Below are positions 55,524 through 64,000 of a DNA stretch of 64,000 nucleotides, piece after piece (the stretch's first letter is position 1; every line of letters begins with the position of its first letter). The translations under genes were made by a program, and so were the position numbers. This stretch comes from Alteromonas sp. C1M14 (GTDB taxonomy: Bacteria > Pseudomonadota > Gammaproteobacteria > Enterobacterales > Alteromonadaceae), in assembly GCF_018860965.1 (NCBI RefSeq), contig NZ_JAHKQF010000011.1:62001-126000 (forward strand). The letters are read 5' to 3'. Below the pieces are notes generated by a model. It did no database searches and was not told the DNA's origin. It saw only the letters and a list, made by a program, of their open reading frames with translations.

Positions 55524-57806
55524 ATGAAAAAATTTAACGTTGCTGCATCATGGATGGCTTTGTTGCCGTTTAGTTTTCAGGTATTTGCTTCTACAGATGA
55601 AATGCCCGCCGACGATGACATAGAAAATGTTGTTATTTGGAGTTCCGGAAGTCTTTCCCAAGAGCAAGGTGTTTCCCCTAGTTCTCATCTTACCCCTTCT
55701 GATTTAGAAGCCGCGAATCTGGTAACCACCGAAGATCTCGTGAAATATCAGCCAAGCCTTACTATTCGTCGCCGGTATATTGGTGACGCTAACGGTACCT
55801 TAGGTATTCGTAGTGCTAACATGTTTCAAACCAGTCGTTCCATGGTGTTTGCCGATGGGGTGCCCTTACACTATCTTTTGCAGTCTCGTTGGAGCGGTGC
55901 GCCGCGCTGGACAATGGTGTCAGCCAGCGAAATTGCCGATGTAGAAGTGATTTATGGGCCTTTTGATGCCCAATATAGTGGTAATGCCATGGGTGGTGTG
56001 GTGCGCATAGAAACGGCTATTCCCCAAGAAGCAGAATTGCATGTGGATGCCACGGTATTTCAGCAACAGTTTGATGCGTATGGTTACGACGATTCGCTAA
56101 CAGGTAACAAAAGCTTTATTTCCGCCGGCAATAAATACGGTAACACCAGCGTTTATGTGTCTTATAACCACCTAAATAACGTTTCTCAGCCACAAAGTTA
56201 TTACTATGGTGCCGTATCCGAGGTGACTGCCGACAGCCAAGAGGTAAGCGGTGCGTTAGAGGGGGATAACCAGTATGGCGAATCCCAATTATTCTTTGGT
56301 GATACCGGCCCGGTAGAAGAAACCACCGATAACGTTAAGTTGAAGTTAGGTCACGAATGGAACCAATGGTTTGCGTTATTAAATGTGGCTTATGAAGACC
56401 GTAATAGTGACAAAAAAAGCCCCAATAGTTATGTCAAAAATGCCGATGGCCAGTTGGTATACAGTGGCGATGTGGTGCAAGATGGTACCGCTTTTACCAT
56501 TGCCGGTTCGCGATTTTCTGTCAGCGAGTTAGAGCGTAAAAGCTTGTCTGTGGGGTTGCGTGTGCGAGGTGACATTAATGACAGAACCGCGCTAGAAGCC
56601 AATGTAAATCACTTTGCTATTCTCAAAGATCAGCAAGGGACTTCACAATATAATCCCAATTCCTCCTTGTACGATGGTTCAGGTCAAATTGCCGATTATG
56701 ATGATTCAGGCTGGTTTACTGGCGGAATAAAGTTAACCATGATGCCAGATGTTGGCGCCGATATTAGCGTAATTTCAGGGGTGGATTTTGCATCCTACGA
56801 GTTAAATTATAATTTGTACGACAGCGATCATTACGCTTATAAAGATAACGCAGAACTAACCAGTACCAGTGGGGGAAAAACCGAAACCAAAGCCTTGTAC
56901 AGTCAGCTAGATTGGTATGCCACCCCTCAGTGGACGGTGAATGCCGGTCTTCGTTATGAGATGTTCGACAGCTTTGGCGGTTATTACTCCACTATTGAAA
57001 GTGGCGTAGTGGAAGAAACGGATGTGCCCACCACCACTCAGCGCAAGTTTTCGCCTAAACTTAGCGTCAGTTATTTACCCGACGAAAATTGGCAAATACG
57101 CTACTCGTGGGCCAAGGCCTATCGCTTTCCCATTGTGGAAGAGCTATTTAGCCAATACAAAGCTTACAACAGTGTGAGTGTGTCTAATGCATCACTCCTT
57201 CCTGAAGATGGCTTACATCATAATTTAATGGTGCAGCGAAACCTCTCCGATGGCTTACTACGGGTTAATTTATTTGTAGATAACATCCGTAATGTTATTG
57301 AATCTCAGTCTACGACATTAGCTGGTGGTCAAAGCTTATCCACATTCATTCCCATCGATAAAGTGTTAACCAAAGGGGCGGAGTTTATTGCCAATCAGGA
57401 CAATTGGTTGCTAGACGGCATGAATGTGAAGCTTAACGTTACCTACACCCACTCAGAAATAGAAGAAAATGCAGCCAATGAGTTACTCGTGGGCAATGAC
57501 TACCCGCGTATTCCCCATTGGCGAGGTAATTTGTTACTCGATTACAACGCTACTGAAAACCTCACCCTAGGGGTAAGTGTACAGTATGCCAGTAACAGTT
57601 ATGGCACCTTAACCAACACCGATCACGCCAGTAACGTGTATGGCGCAATTGATAGTTATACCTGGCTTGGGGTTAGCTCTCGCTATAAGTGGAATGAACA
57701 TCTACAGTTTCGCTTTGGCATTGACAACCTAGCTAACGACATTGCTTACGTGGCCCACCCGTATCCCGGTAGAACCGCGTACCTTTCCTTCGAGTACGAC
57801 ATGTAA
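55524..57806 (+). CDS. TonB-dependent receptor
   Basis: Outer-membrane receptor of 760 residues. The chosen ATG gives MKKFNVAASWMALLPFSFQV, a signal peptide ending near VFASTDE. A TonB-box-like ENVVIWSSGS precedes the plug, with TTEDLVKYQPSLTIRRRYIG, FADGVPLHYLLQSRWSGAPR and VEVIYGPFDAQYSGNAMGGV. The barrel ends with RTAYLSFEYDM. There is no clear ribosome-binding site. It starts an operon with a PepSY membrane protein (2 bases later) and an alpha/beta hydrolase. The PepSY partner suggests an iron or metal chelate as ligand, but no Fur box was seen, and another ligand is possible. Confidence 0.88.
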   Translation: MKKFNVAASWMALLPFSFQVFASTDEMPADDDIENVVIWSSGSLSQEQGVSPSSHLTPSDLEAANLVTTEDLVKYQPSLTIRRRYIGDANGTLGIRSANMFQTSRSMVFADGVPLHYLLQSRWSGAPRWTMVSASEIADVEVIYGPFDAQYSGNAMGGVVRIETAIPQEAELHVDATVFQQQFDAYGYDDSLTGNKSFISAGNKYGNTSVYVSYNHLNNVSQPQSYYYGAVSEVTADSQEVSGALEGDNQYGESQLFFGDTGPVEETTDNVKLKLGHEWNQWFALLNVAYEDRNSDKKSPNSYVKNADGQLVYSGDVVQDGTAFTIAGSRFSVSELERKSLSVGLRVRGDINDRTALEANVNHFAILKDQQGTSQYNPNSSLYDGSGQIADYDDSGWFTGGIKLTMMPDVGADISVISGVDFASYELNYNLYDSDHYAYKDNAELTSTSGGKTETKALYSQLDWYATPQWTVNAGLRYEMFDSFGGYYSTIESGVVEETDVPTTTQRKFSPKLSVSYLPDENWQIRYSWAKAYRFPIVEELFSQYKAYNSVSVSNASLLPEDGLHHNLMVQRNLSDGLLRVNLFVDNIRNVIESQSTTLAGGQSLSTFIPIDKVLTKGAEFIANQDNWLLDGMNVKLNVTYTHSEIEENAANELLVGNDYPRIPHWRGNLLLDYNATENLTLGVSVQYASNSYGTLTNTDHASNVYGAIDSYTWLGVSSRYKWNEHLQFRFGIDNLANDIAYVAHPYPGRTAYLSFEYDM

Positions 57807-57808
57807 TT

Positions 57809-59065
57809 ATGACTACAAGCAGGCATTTTCATCAGGCGGTATGGCGCTGGCACTTTTACGCGGGGATATTTTGTATTCCCTTTATTCTAGTGCTGGCGGT
57901 ATCTGGCGCGGTGTACCTATTTAAACCGCAACTGGATAATTGGCAAGAACGGCACTATATCGTAGAGCCACAGGGGCAACCCCGGGCCGATGCGTCGCAA
58001 CAACTACAGGCGGCGCTAACGGCGTTACCCGGTAGTCGTTTTGTGACCTATCGCCTGCCTCAGTCTCCTCGTGAAGCGGTTCAGATTGCCGTGCAGTATC
58101 AAGGGGCCAAATGGCTGGTCTATGTGGATCCTTACTCGCTACATGTATTGGATACCCGTTCAGATAACTCGTTTATTAGTCAGTGGTTTAAAACCTTACA
58201 TGGCGAGCTGCTGGTGGGAGACAACGGCGCGATATTAGTCGAATTAGCAGGTAACTGGGCCATTGTACTTGTGCTTACCGGCTTATTACTTTGGTGGCCA
58301 AAGAAGTGGCGTAAAGGCGTGGGCGCCCTGCGCTTTAAAATGGCGTCCACAGGACGCCGATTTTGGCTGGATTTCCATAAAGTGGTGGGGGCTTGGCTGC
58401 TTGTTTTTATCCTGTTTTTTCTTATATCTGGGTTGCCGTGGACAACGGTATGGGGCAGTGCATTTAAACAGGTAAGAACCTGGTATGCCCAGCAACAGGT
58501 AGAACAAGACTGGACTACCGGGCCGGCCAGTAAACGGAAGGTGTGGGGAGCCATGATTAGTGATACCCAGACCCTGCCAGCCCATGTGCTGAATAACGCC
58601 ACCGCACTTCAATTGCCATACCCCACTTATTTATCGGTTGCTGATCACAGCAAACAAGAATGGAAAGTGGATTCTATGGTACAAAATCGACCTAAACGGG
58701 AAACCGTTTGGTTAGATAACGAGGGAAGGGTACTTGAACGGCGCACCTTTGAAGACAAAGCCCGTTTAGATCGTATTATTGGCTATGCCATTGCCGCTCA
58801 CGAAGGCCATTTGTTTGGTTGGTTTAACCAATTGTTAGGAGTAACAACGGCATTAGGGCTTATTGTACTTAGTATCAGTGGGCTATATATGTGGTTAGTG
58901 CGCCGTCCTGAAGGTCAACTTGGCGCGCCGCCGCGCACGCAAGTCCATGGCGGGGTGATCACCGGGCTAATTATTCTAGCTATGCTGCTGCCGTTATTTG
59001 CCTTGTCGTTAATTGCAATTTGGTTTTTGGAACGGTGGGTATTTAAAGCTAAGGCGAGTGCTTAA
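57809..59065 (+). CDS. PepSY-associated transmembrane protein
   Basis: Encodes 418 residues with four main membrane helices: WHFYAGIFCIPFILVLAVSG, NWAIVLVLTGLLLWWPKKWR, VVGAWLLVFILFFLISGLPW and a C-terminal pair. LYLF-type PepSY periplasmic domains lie between them (FVTYRLPQSPREAVQIAVQY, then LVYVDPYSLHVLDTRSDNSF). The histidines HFHQAVWRWH and WLDFHKVVG fit the heme-ligand positions of PiuB-like members. The family is linked to iron reduction or release after siderophore import. It starts two bases after the receptor stop, so the two are functionally paired. Confidence 0.85.
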   Translation: MTTSRHFHQAVWRWHFYAGIFCIPFILVLAVSGAVYLFKPQLDNWQERHYIVEPQGQPRADASQQLQAALTALPGSRFVTYRLPQSPREAVQIAVQYQGAKWLVYVDPYSLHVLDTRSDNSFISQWFKTLHGELLVGDNGAILVELAGNWAIVLVLTGLLLWWPKKWRKGVGALRFKMASTGRRFWLDFHKVVGAWLLVFILFFLISGLPWTTVWGSAFKQVRTWYAQQQVEQDWTTGPASKRKVWGAMISDTQTLPAHVLNNATALQLPYPTYLSVADHSKQEWKVDSMVQNRPKRETVWLDNEGRVLERRTFEDKARLDRIIGYAIAAHEGHLFGWFNQLLGVTTALGLIVLSISGLYMWLVRRPEGQLGAPPRTQVHGGVITGLIILAMLLPLFALSLIAIWFLERWVFKAKASA

Positions 59066-59208
59066 GTATTTAGGGAAATAAGGTAAACCCTATGGGTAGG
59101 TCAACGAACCGCTGATTTTAACTTTCTGCCTGATCTTTTGGTCTTGTGGTGGAGTCATGGTGTAAAAAGGGTTTTATATTTTATTTAAAATACTTTTTGG
59201 GAGATTCC

Positions 59209-60201
59209 ATGAAACGTATTATGTGTTTTCTTAGCGTGTTTTTAATGCAGTGCATTGGCGTTGCCCACGCCGCTGAGGTGCCCGCTTATGATAAACGTCT
59301 GACGTCCTTGTCTTACCCTTTTGAGGTCAACACCTTTCGTCTGTCCTCACAAGGGGAGGATTTATCTATGGCCTATATGTATTTAAAACCCGACGAAGGT
59401 AAGCCCGTAGTAACGCTGTTACATGGCAAAAATTTCAATGGCGCATATTGGCAACAAACCGCTGAATTACTTCATAGCCAGGGATACGGTGTACTTATCC
59501 CCGATCAAATCGGTTTTGGTAAATCCTCTAAACCCACCCACTATCAATACAGTTTTGCCGTGTTAGCGAACAACACTCGCCAATTAATGGCATCTTTGAA
59601 CATTCAGCACAGTATTATTGTTGGGCATTCGATGGGCGGTATGGTCGCCACCCGTTTTACGTTGTTGTTTCCCCAAATAAGTGAAAAACTGGTCCTTGTT
59701 AACCCCATTGGATTAGAAAACTACCTGCTTTATGAAACCTACACCGATATCGAAACTGTGTATCAAAGCGAGTTGAAAAAACAACCTGAGATGATTGTGA
59801 ATTATCAGAAAAAGAACTATTACGATGGCAAGTGGAATGACGACTTTGCTCGCCATGCGGCGTTTTTGCAAGGTTGGATTAAAGGGCCTGATTGGCAGCA
59901 ACTTGCCCGGGTTAATGCGTTGACTTACGACATGATTTTCACCCAACCGGTGATCGAAGAATTTGGCAATATCCAGGTGCCTACCACGTTGATTTTAGGT
60001 ACCCGAGATCGTACGGCGCCAGGGCGGGCAAACAAACGGGCCGATGTTCAGCGTGAACTTGGTCGCTATGACAAGCTAGGCGATGAAGTGAAGCAAAGAA
60101 ATAGCCGTATTTCGGTCGTAGAGTTGAGTGGGTTAGGGCATCTTCCTCAAATCGAAGATTTCAACCGGTTTAAAGGGCCTTTTTTAGACGCTATCCAGTA
60201 A
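59209..60201 (+). CDS. Secreted alpha/beta hydrolase
   Basis: Encodes 330 residues with a signal peptide ending near GVAHAAE. The fold shows the oxyanion region LLHGKNFNGAYWQQTAELLH, the nucleophile elbow IIVGHSMGGMVATRFTLLFP, the acid in LILGTRDRTAPG and the His in LSGLGHLPQIEDF. All three catalytic residues are present. The ATG at 59209 has a GGGAG site; the longer frame upstream to 59146 has none. It follows the PepSY gene by 144 bases and may belong to that operon. A role in cleaving an ester-linked siderophore or another imported ester is possible; the sequence does not say which. Confidence 0.83.
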   Translation: MKRIMCFLSVFLMQCIGVAHAAEVPAYDKRLTSLSYPFEVNTFRLSSQGEDLSMAYMYLKPDEGKPVVTLLHGKNFNGAYWQQTAELLHSQGYGVLIPDQIGFGKSSKPTHYQYSFAVLANNTRQLMASLNIQHSIIVGHSMGGMVATRFTLLFPQISEKLVLVNPIGLENYLLYETYTDIETVYQSELKKQPEMIVNYQKKNYYDGKWNDDFARHAAFLQGWIKGPDWQQLARVNALTYDMIFTQPVIEEFGNIQVPTTLILGTRDRTAPGRANKRADVQRELGRYDKLGDEVKQRNSRISVVELSGLGHLPQIEDFNRFKGPFLDAIQ

Positions 60202-60224
60202 ACCGGTTGAGTGTAAGGGGCCGT

Positions 60225-61892
60225 TTAGGCCTCTTGGATCACGGTGCTGCCTATTCCCCTTAGCATGGCTTTTAAGGCTGCCGTCATAATGTTGCTGTCT
60301 TTAGCCACGCCAAAGCGGGTACCTTGCGAGGCGGTTTTCATTTCTAAATAACAGACCGCCGATACCCCAGAGCCTTCCCCCAAGCTATGTTCGTGATAGT
60401 CAATGACCTCTACGGTTTCACCAACAAGTTTACTTATGGCATTGGCCGCGGCGTCAATAGGGCCGTTGCCAGTACCTTTTAGCGCAATTGGCTCATCATC
60501 AACCACAACGTCAATAGTAATGTGTTGTTGATTGTCTTGTGTAGTGCGTAGTTCACTCACTCGGTATTCTATACCTTGGGGCGCGGTAAGGTAGGTTTGT
60601 TCAAACAACGCGACAATATCAGACGCATTCATTTCTTTGCCTGTGGTGTCGTTGCGCTGTTGCACAACACGGCTAAATTCAATTTGTAATTTGCGGGGTA
60701 ATTGCAAGCCAGTTTCGCGGTTTAACAAGAAGCTAACGCCGCCTTTCCCCGATTGACTGTTTACCCGTACTACCGCATCGTAGTTGCGCCCAACATCGGC
60801 AGGATCCACCGGTAAATAGGGCACTTGCCAAATCCCATCAGGTTGCTGCACCGCCAGCCCTTTTTTAATAGCATCTTGGTGCGAGCCAGAAAAGGCGGTA
60901 TAAACCAGCTCGCCAGCATAAGGATGACGGGGATGAACAGGCAACTGATTGCACTCTTCTACTAACTTTCTTACCTGATCGATTTGCGAAAAATCCAGAT
61001 TCGGCTGTACCCCTTGGGTATACAGGTTCATGGCCAAGGTAACAAGATCCACATTACCGGTGCGTTCACCATTGCCAAATAAGCAGCCTTCTACCCGATC
61101 CGCGCCCGCCATAACGGCAAGCTCTGCTGCGGCCACGGCGGTGCCTCTGTCATTGTGGGGGTGAACACTTAGCACGATATGTTCCCGCTGGGCTAAATGT
61201 CGATGCATCCATTCAATTTGGTCGGCATAGGTATTGGGAGTATTCATTTCTACCGTCGCCGGTAAATTGATGATGATTTTGTTTTCGACGGTAGGTTGCC
61301 AAACCGCGACTACGGCATCACACACTTCCTTGGCAAACTCGATTTCGGTGCTGGAAAACACTTCCGGCGAATACTGATAGGTCCAATTTACCTCTGGTGC
61401 TTGCGCTGTCAGTGTTTTCACCCAGGTTGTGCCCTGAGTGGCGATTTCCTTCACACCGGCCTTGTCCTTCTTATACACAATTTCCCGGAAAGCCGGGGCA
61501 ATGGGATTATACATATGCAAGATGGCTTGCTTGGCACCCCGTAAACTTTCCACCGTGCGTTCAATTAAGTCATAGCGGGCCTGGACTAATACTTCTATGG
61601 TCACATCATCAGGGATGTGGTTTTCTTCAATCAGTAAGCGCACAAAGGAAAAATCGATATCCGAAGCAGACGGAAACCCCACTTCAATTTGCTTAAAGCC
61701 TATTTCAACGAGCTTTTTAAAAAAGCGCAATTTGGTTTCAATGGACATGGGATCGATCAGCGCTTGATTGCCGTCTCGTAGATCCGTACTCATCCAAATG
61801 GGTGCGCAGTCAATGTGCTTATTCGGCCACTGTCTGTCTGGTAATTTTACGCCTTCAAAGCGCTGATATTTGGTATGAGGTTGAGCAATCAT
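60225..61892 (-). CDS. leuA: 2-isopropylmalate synthase
   Basis: Encodes 555 residues, the length of the LeuA2 type. It has [20 protein letters not shown] with the first metal ligand, [30 protein letters not shown] with the metal His pair, and [20 protein letters not shown]. The C-terminal regulatory domain (about residue 430 onward) binds leucine for feedback control. It condenses acetyl-CoA and 2-oxoisovalerate, the first step of leucine synthesis. I chose the ATG giving [14 protein letters not shown], with GGAA upstream; a longer frame to 61949 has no support. It is divergent from an Lrp-family regulator. Confidence 0.93.
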   Translation of the reverse strand: MIAQPHTKYQRFEGVKLPDRQWPNKHIDCAPIWMSTDLRDGNQALIDPMSIETKLRFFKKLVEIGFKQIEVGFPSASDIDFSFVRLLIEENHIPDDVTIEVLVQARYDLIERTVESLRGAKQAILHMYNPIAPAFREIVYKKDKAGVKEIATQGTTWVKTLTAQAPEVNWTYQYSPEVFSSTEIEFAKEVCDAVVAVWQPTVENKIIINLPATVEMNTPNTYADQIEWMHRHLAQREHIVLSVHPHNDRGTAVAAAELAVMAGADRVEGCLFGNGERTGNVDLVTLAMNLYTQGVQPNLDFSQIDQVRKLVEECNQLPVHPRHPYAGELVYTAFSGSHQDAIKKGLAVQQPDGIWQVPYLPVDPADVGRNYDAVVRVNSQSGKGGVSFLLNRETGLQLPRKLQIEFSRVVQQRNDTTGKEMNASDIVALFEQTYLTAPQGIEYRVSELRTTQDNQQHITIDVVVDDEPIALKGTGNGPIDAAANAISKLVGETVEVIDYHEHSLGEGSGVSAVCYLEMKTASQGTRFGVAKDSNIMTAALKAMLRGIGSTVIQEA

Positions 61893-62047
61893 GTTAGGTT
61901 CCGCTGCTGTATTAACGATATGTACAAAGCATACCCTGTTTGTATGCATAGATGATTGCGAAGGTATGATAATTTTCTTGGTGCTTAAGCATATTATTGC
62001 GCTATAGTTTGTTTTGTTGAAATATACTATTTGTGCAAGGGTGTTTT

Positions 62048-62509
62048 ATGGATTTGGATGGTTACGATAAGAAAATTCTTGAAATAATTCAAAAGCAGGG
62101 GCGGATCTCTAACCAAGAGTTAGCCGATGCCATTAATTTGTCTCCTTCACCCTGTTTACGGCGGGTGCGTCAATTAGAAGAAAGCGGTTTGATTGACGGA
62201 TACGTGGGGATGGTGAATGCTCGAAAACTGGGCCTAACCCTGCTGTCTATTATTCAGATAGTGATGGATAAACATACCCCCGAGCGTTTCGCCACATTTG
62301 AAAAAAGCATTGCCCAATGCAAAGAAGTGCTTGAGTGTCATCTTATTACCGGTCAAAGCGCCGATTACGTGCTTAAAGTGATTGTGAAAGATATGGACGA
62401 CTTCCAGCAGTTTTTATTGCATAAACTCACCCGAATTGATGGGGTAAGCGGAGTGCATTCTTCATTTGTACTGAAATCTCCCGTTAATACCACGGCCTTA
62501 CCATTGTAA
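62048..62509 (+). CDS. Lrp/AsnC-family transcriptional regulator
   Basis: Encodes 153 residues. The N-terminal helix-turn-helix reads ISNQELADAINLSPSPCLRR followed by VRQLEESGLIDGYVG; the C-terminal RAM ligand domain has VLECHLITGQSADYVLKVIV. Its position, divergent from leuA with 155 bases between the starts, suggests that it controls leuA or its own gene in response to an amino acid. The ATG at 62048 has an AAGGGTG site. It may be a local regulator or a global Lrp; sequence alone cannot tell. Confidence 0.87.
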   Translation: MDLDGYDKKILEIIQKQGRISNQELADAINLSPSPCLRRVRQLEESGLIDGYVGMVNARKLGLTLLSIIQIVMDKHTPERFATFEKSIAQCKEVLECHLITGQSADYVLKVIVKDMDDFQQFLLHKLTRIDGVSGVHSSFVLKSPVNTTALPL

Positions 62510-62668
62510 AATCACGCTCCTTTTCAAACGCTTCGGTTTGTTCAAGTTATCTAAGTTGACCTTGTAAGCCACATCAAACGTACAGGTAAGTAAGCAAAGT
62601 AAAGTATGTGTCATGCCAATTGCGGGTGACACTTGTGCGTAAATTCGACACTGACTAAGGGGCTAAAT

Positions 62669-62872
62669 ATGAAGCAAAATAGTGGCAGCATCGAAAACTA
62701 CATGGGTTTGAAAACGGCCATCGTCAACGGCGAAACCCAAACAGTGAAAGAAATGTTAGCAGACCAAAGCATGACAGAGATGGAAAAAGGCTATCTTATC
62801 GACCTGGCTAAGCTTAGTAATAACCAGGAAATTATTGCCATTCTCAAAGACATCCCACAAACATCAAACTAG
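62669..62872 (+). CDS. Small soluble protein, unknown function
   Basis: Encodes 67 residues. The ATG at 62669 has an AAGGGG site. LKTAIVNGETQTVKEMLADQ then LIDLAKLSNNQEIIAILKDI resembles one and a half ankyrin-like helix pairs, but too little is present to name a family. A strong terminator follows at 62887. There is no signal peptide. The good start and terminator support a real gene. Confidence 0.6.
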   Translation: MKQNSGSIENYMGLKTAIVNGETQTVKEMLADQSMTEMEKGYLIDLAKLSNNQEIIAILKDIPQTSN

Positions 62873-62886
62873 CCTAATTCGGCGGC

Positions 62887-62930
62887 TGGCTAAAATTGGT
62901 GAGTAACCTTGGTCTACCGATTTTAGCCAT
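62887..62930 (+). terminator. Terminator after small protein gene
   Basis: TGGCTAAAATTGGT pairs with ACCGATTTTAGCCA (14 base pairs, one G-U), followed by a T run. It lies 15 bases after the stop at 62872. Confidence 0.75.
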
Positions 62931-63110
62931 TTTCCGAAAATTATTGTTACCTGCGTCTTGTTAAACTTACTCTGTTTGGTCATAATCGCGATTGTTAATT
63001 TAGCGTGATTTGTCTGTTAATTTATTTTTATTGGTCATATCAATTTTTCTATTTCACGCTAAATTTTTGTGCGTTTTTTCCAAATAACCATGAATTTAAT
63101 GAGGCGGGAA

Positions 63111-64000
63111 ATGGACAGATTATCGCGACAAACGCTAGTAGCCTTGCCTTCCGAAGTAGAAACGCCTAACTACGGGAAAGCCGATATTTCTGCAGGCATT
63201 GTGCATTTCGGCGTGGGCAATTTTCACCGTGCTCATCAAGCGGCTTACTTCGATACGCTGCTTAACGCAGGGGAAAAAACCTGGGGAATTGTGGGCGTTT
63301 CTATGCGTTCAGCTAGGATGCGTGACAACCTTGCCCCACAAGATTACCTCTATACCCTGGCCGAAGTTGGCGAACAAACCCAACTGCGAGTAGTGGGAGC
63401 AATTCAAACAATATTGGTGGCCCCACAAACACCACAAGACGTAATAAATGCTGTCGCCCAAGCGACCACTGAATTGGTTACCACCACCATCACAGAAAAA
63501 GGTTATTGTCTTGGCAATGGCAAAGTAGATGACTCCCATCCGGATATTTCTCACGATCTCACCTCTTTAGAGGCACCAAAAACCACTTACGGATTTTTGG
63601 CCGCAGCGCTGATAAAACGCCATCAAAGTTCTGGTCAACCTCTGACGATCTTGTGTTGCGATAACCTCAACAGTGGGGGAGAACGGTTACGAGAAGGGGT
63701 GGCATTAATGTTAGCAAAGCATGGCCCCGACACCCAACGCTGGGTAAATGAACAAGTCGCTTTTGCCTCCTCAATGGTCGATCGGGTTACCCCCGCCACC
63801 GATGACGCTTTAGTTAATCAGTTATCTCCCATGCTGACCGTACACGATGCCGCGCCTGTGTCTGCCGAGCCCTTCACCCAATGGATTATTGAAGATAACT
63901 TTGCGGGCAAAAAGCCCCCACTGGAACAAGCTGGCGCGTTGTTTGTTTCCGATATCAGTGCGTTTGAAAAGGTGAAATTGCGCTTTTTAAACGCCAGTCA
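63111..64000 (+). CDS. Mannitol dehydrogenase-family protein, N-terminal part
   Basis: The frame opens at the ATG at 63111 and runs off the right edge with no stop, giving 296 visible residues. It has the NAD-binding start IVHFGVGNFHRAHQAAYFDT, then WGIVGVSMRSARMRDNLAPQ, LCCDNLNSGGERLREG and the MVDRVTPATDD motif, all typical of the long-chain polyol dehydrogenases (mannitol 2-dehydrogenase, fructuronate reductase). A GAGGCGGGA ribosome-binding site precedes the ATG. Which sugar or uronate it acts on depends on the missing C-terminal half and on neighbours beyond the window. Confidence 0.85.
   Translation, partial: MDRLSRQTLVALPSEVETPNYGKADISAGIVHFGVGNFHRAHQAAYFDTLLNAGEKTWGIVGVSMRSARMRDNLAPQDYLYTLAEVGEQTQLRVVGAIQTILVAPQTPQDVINAVAQATTELVTTTITEKGYCLGNGKVDDSHPDISHDLTSLEAPKTTYGFLAAALIKRHQSSGQPLTILCCDNLNSGGERLREGVALMLAKHGPDTQRWVNEQVAFASSMVDRVTPATDDALVNQLSPMLTVHDAAPVSAEPFTQWIIEDNFAGKKPPLEQAGALFVSDISAFEKVKLRFLNAS

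Overview
The window looks like a chromosomal segment from a marine gammaproteobacterium of the Alteromonadales type. It is moderate in GC and densely coded, and it carries many TonB-dependent receptors (TBDRs), a DUF2986 gene, an ast-type arginine operon, a sulfatase and a LeuA/Lrp pair. This is inferred from gene content; no rRNA or tRNA gene is present to fix the taxon. No CRISPR array, phage or recognisable transposase was seen.

Layout. 1-4349 holds small or accessory genes: a PepSY protein tail, a DsbA-like oxidoreductase, a decayed DUF445 gene, two small proteins, a retropepsin-like protein and an excalibur-domain protein. 4341-6305 is a rearranged patch. A double-glycine (bacteriocin-like) peptide gene and a rhomboid protease lie between two direct repeats made of 3' ends of other genes. 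6226-37800 is one large catabolic island: puuC and puuA (-), puuD-spuC, potFGHI, a tannase-family hydrolase with PepN and an STN-type TBDR, then a second TBDR with an M20 amidohydrolase and a second tannase, an orphan secreted protein, astC-astA-astD-DUF1338 (-), a FecI/FecR pair and a secreted isoaspartyl peptidase. 37966-40228 is a TBDR under a Fur box. 40324-43950 is a lipoprotein/MORN-repeat pair. 44220-49809 is a divergent trio of unknown function built around a double-AAA+ M41 metalloprotease. 50074-53328 holds SodC, a glutaredoxin-MauE fusion, a small ion channel and a second double-glycine peptide cassette. 53511-60201 holds a sulfatase and a TBDR-PepSY-hydrolase operon. The end holds leuA, an Lrp-type regulator, a small protein and the start of a mannitol dehydrogenase-family gene.

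How the island may work (inference). Two TBDRs would import a conjugated compound. Secreted tannase-type esterases, an M20 amidohydrolase, a secreted isoaspartyl peptidase and PepN would break it down. PotFGHI would carry the released polyamine inward. SpuC, PuuA, PuuC and PuuD would degrade polyamines, and AstC, AstA and AstD would degrade arginine. FecI/FecR and the STN-bearing receptor form a cell-surface signalling set. A short motif, TATAGCGGTTTTTT, recurs upstream of five of the island's transcription units and may be their shared control site.

The most striking structural observation is the repeat at 4341-4772. It is a chimera of the right end of the island (fecR 3' end and isoaspartyl peptidase 3' end) and its left end (isoaspartyl peptidase remnant and puuC 3' end). 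That is the junction expected if the island had once been circular or in tandem.
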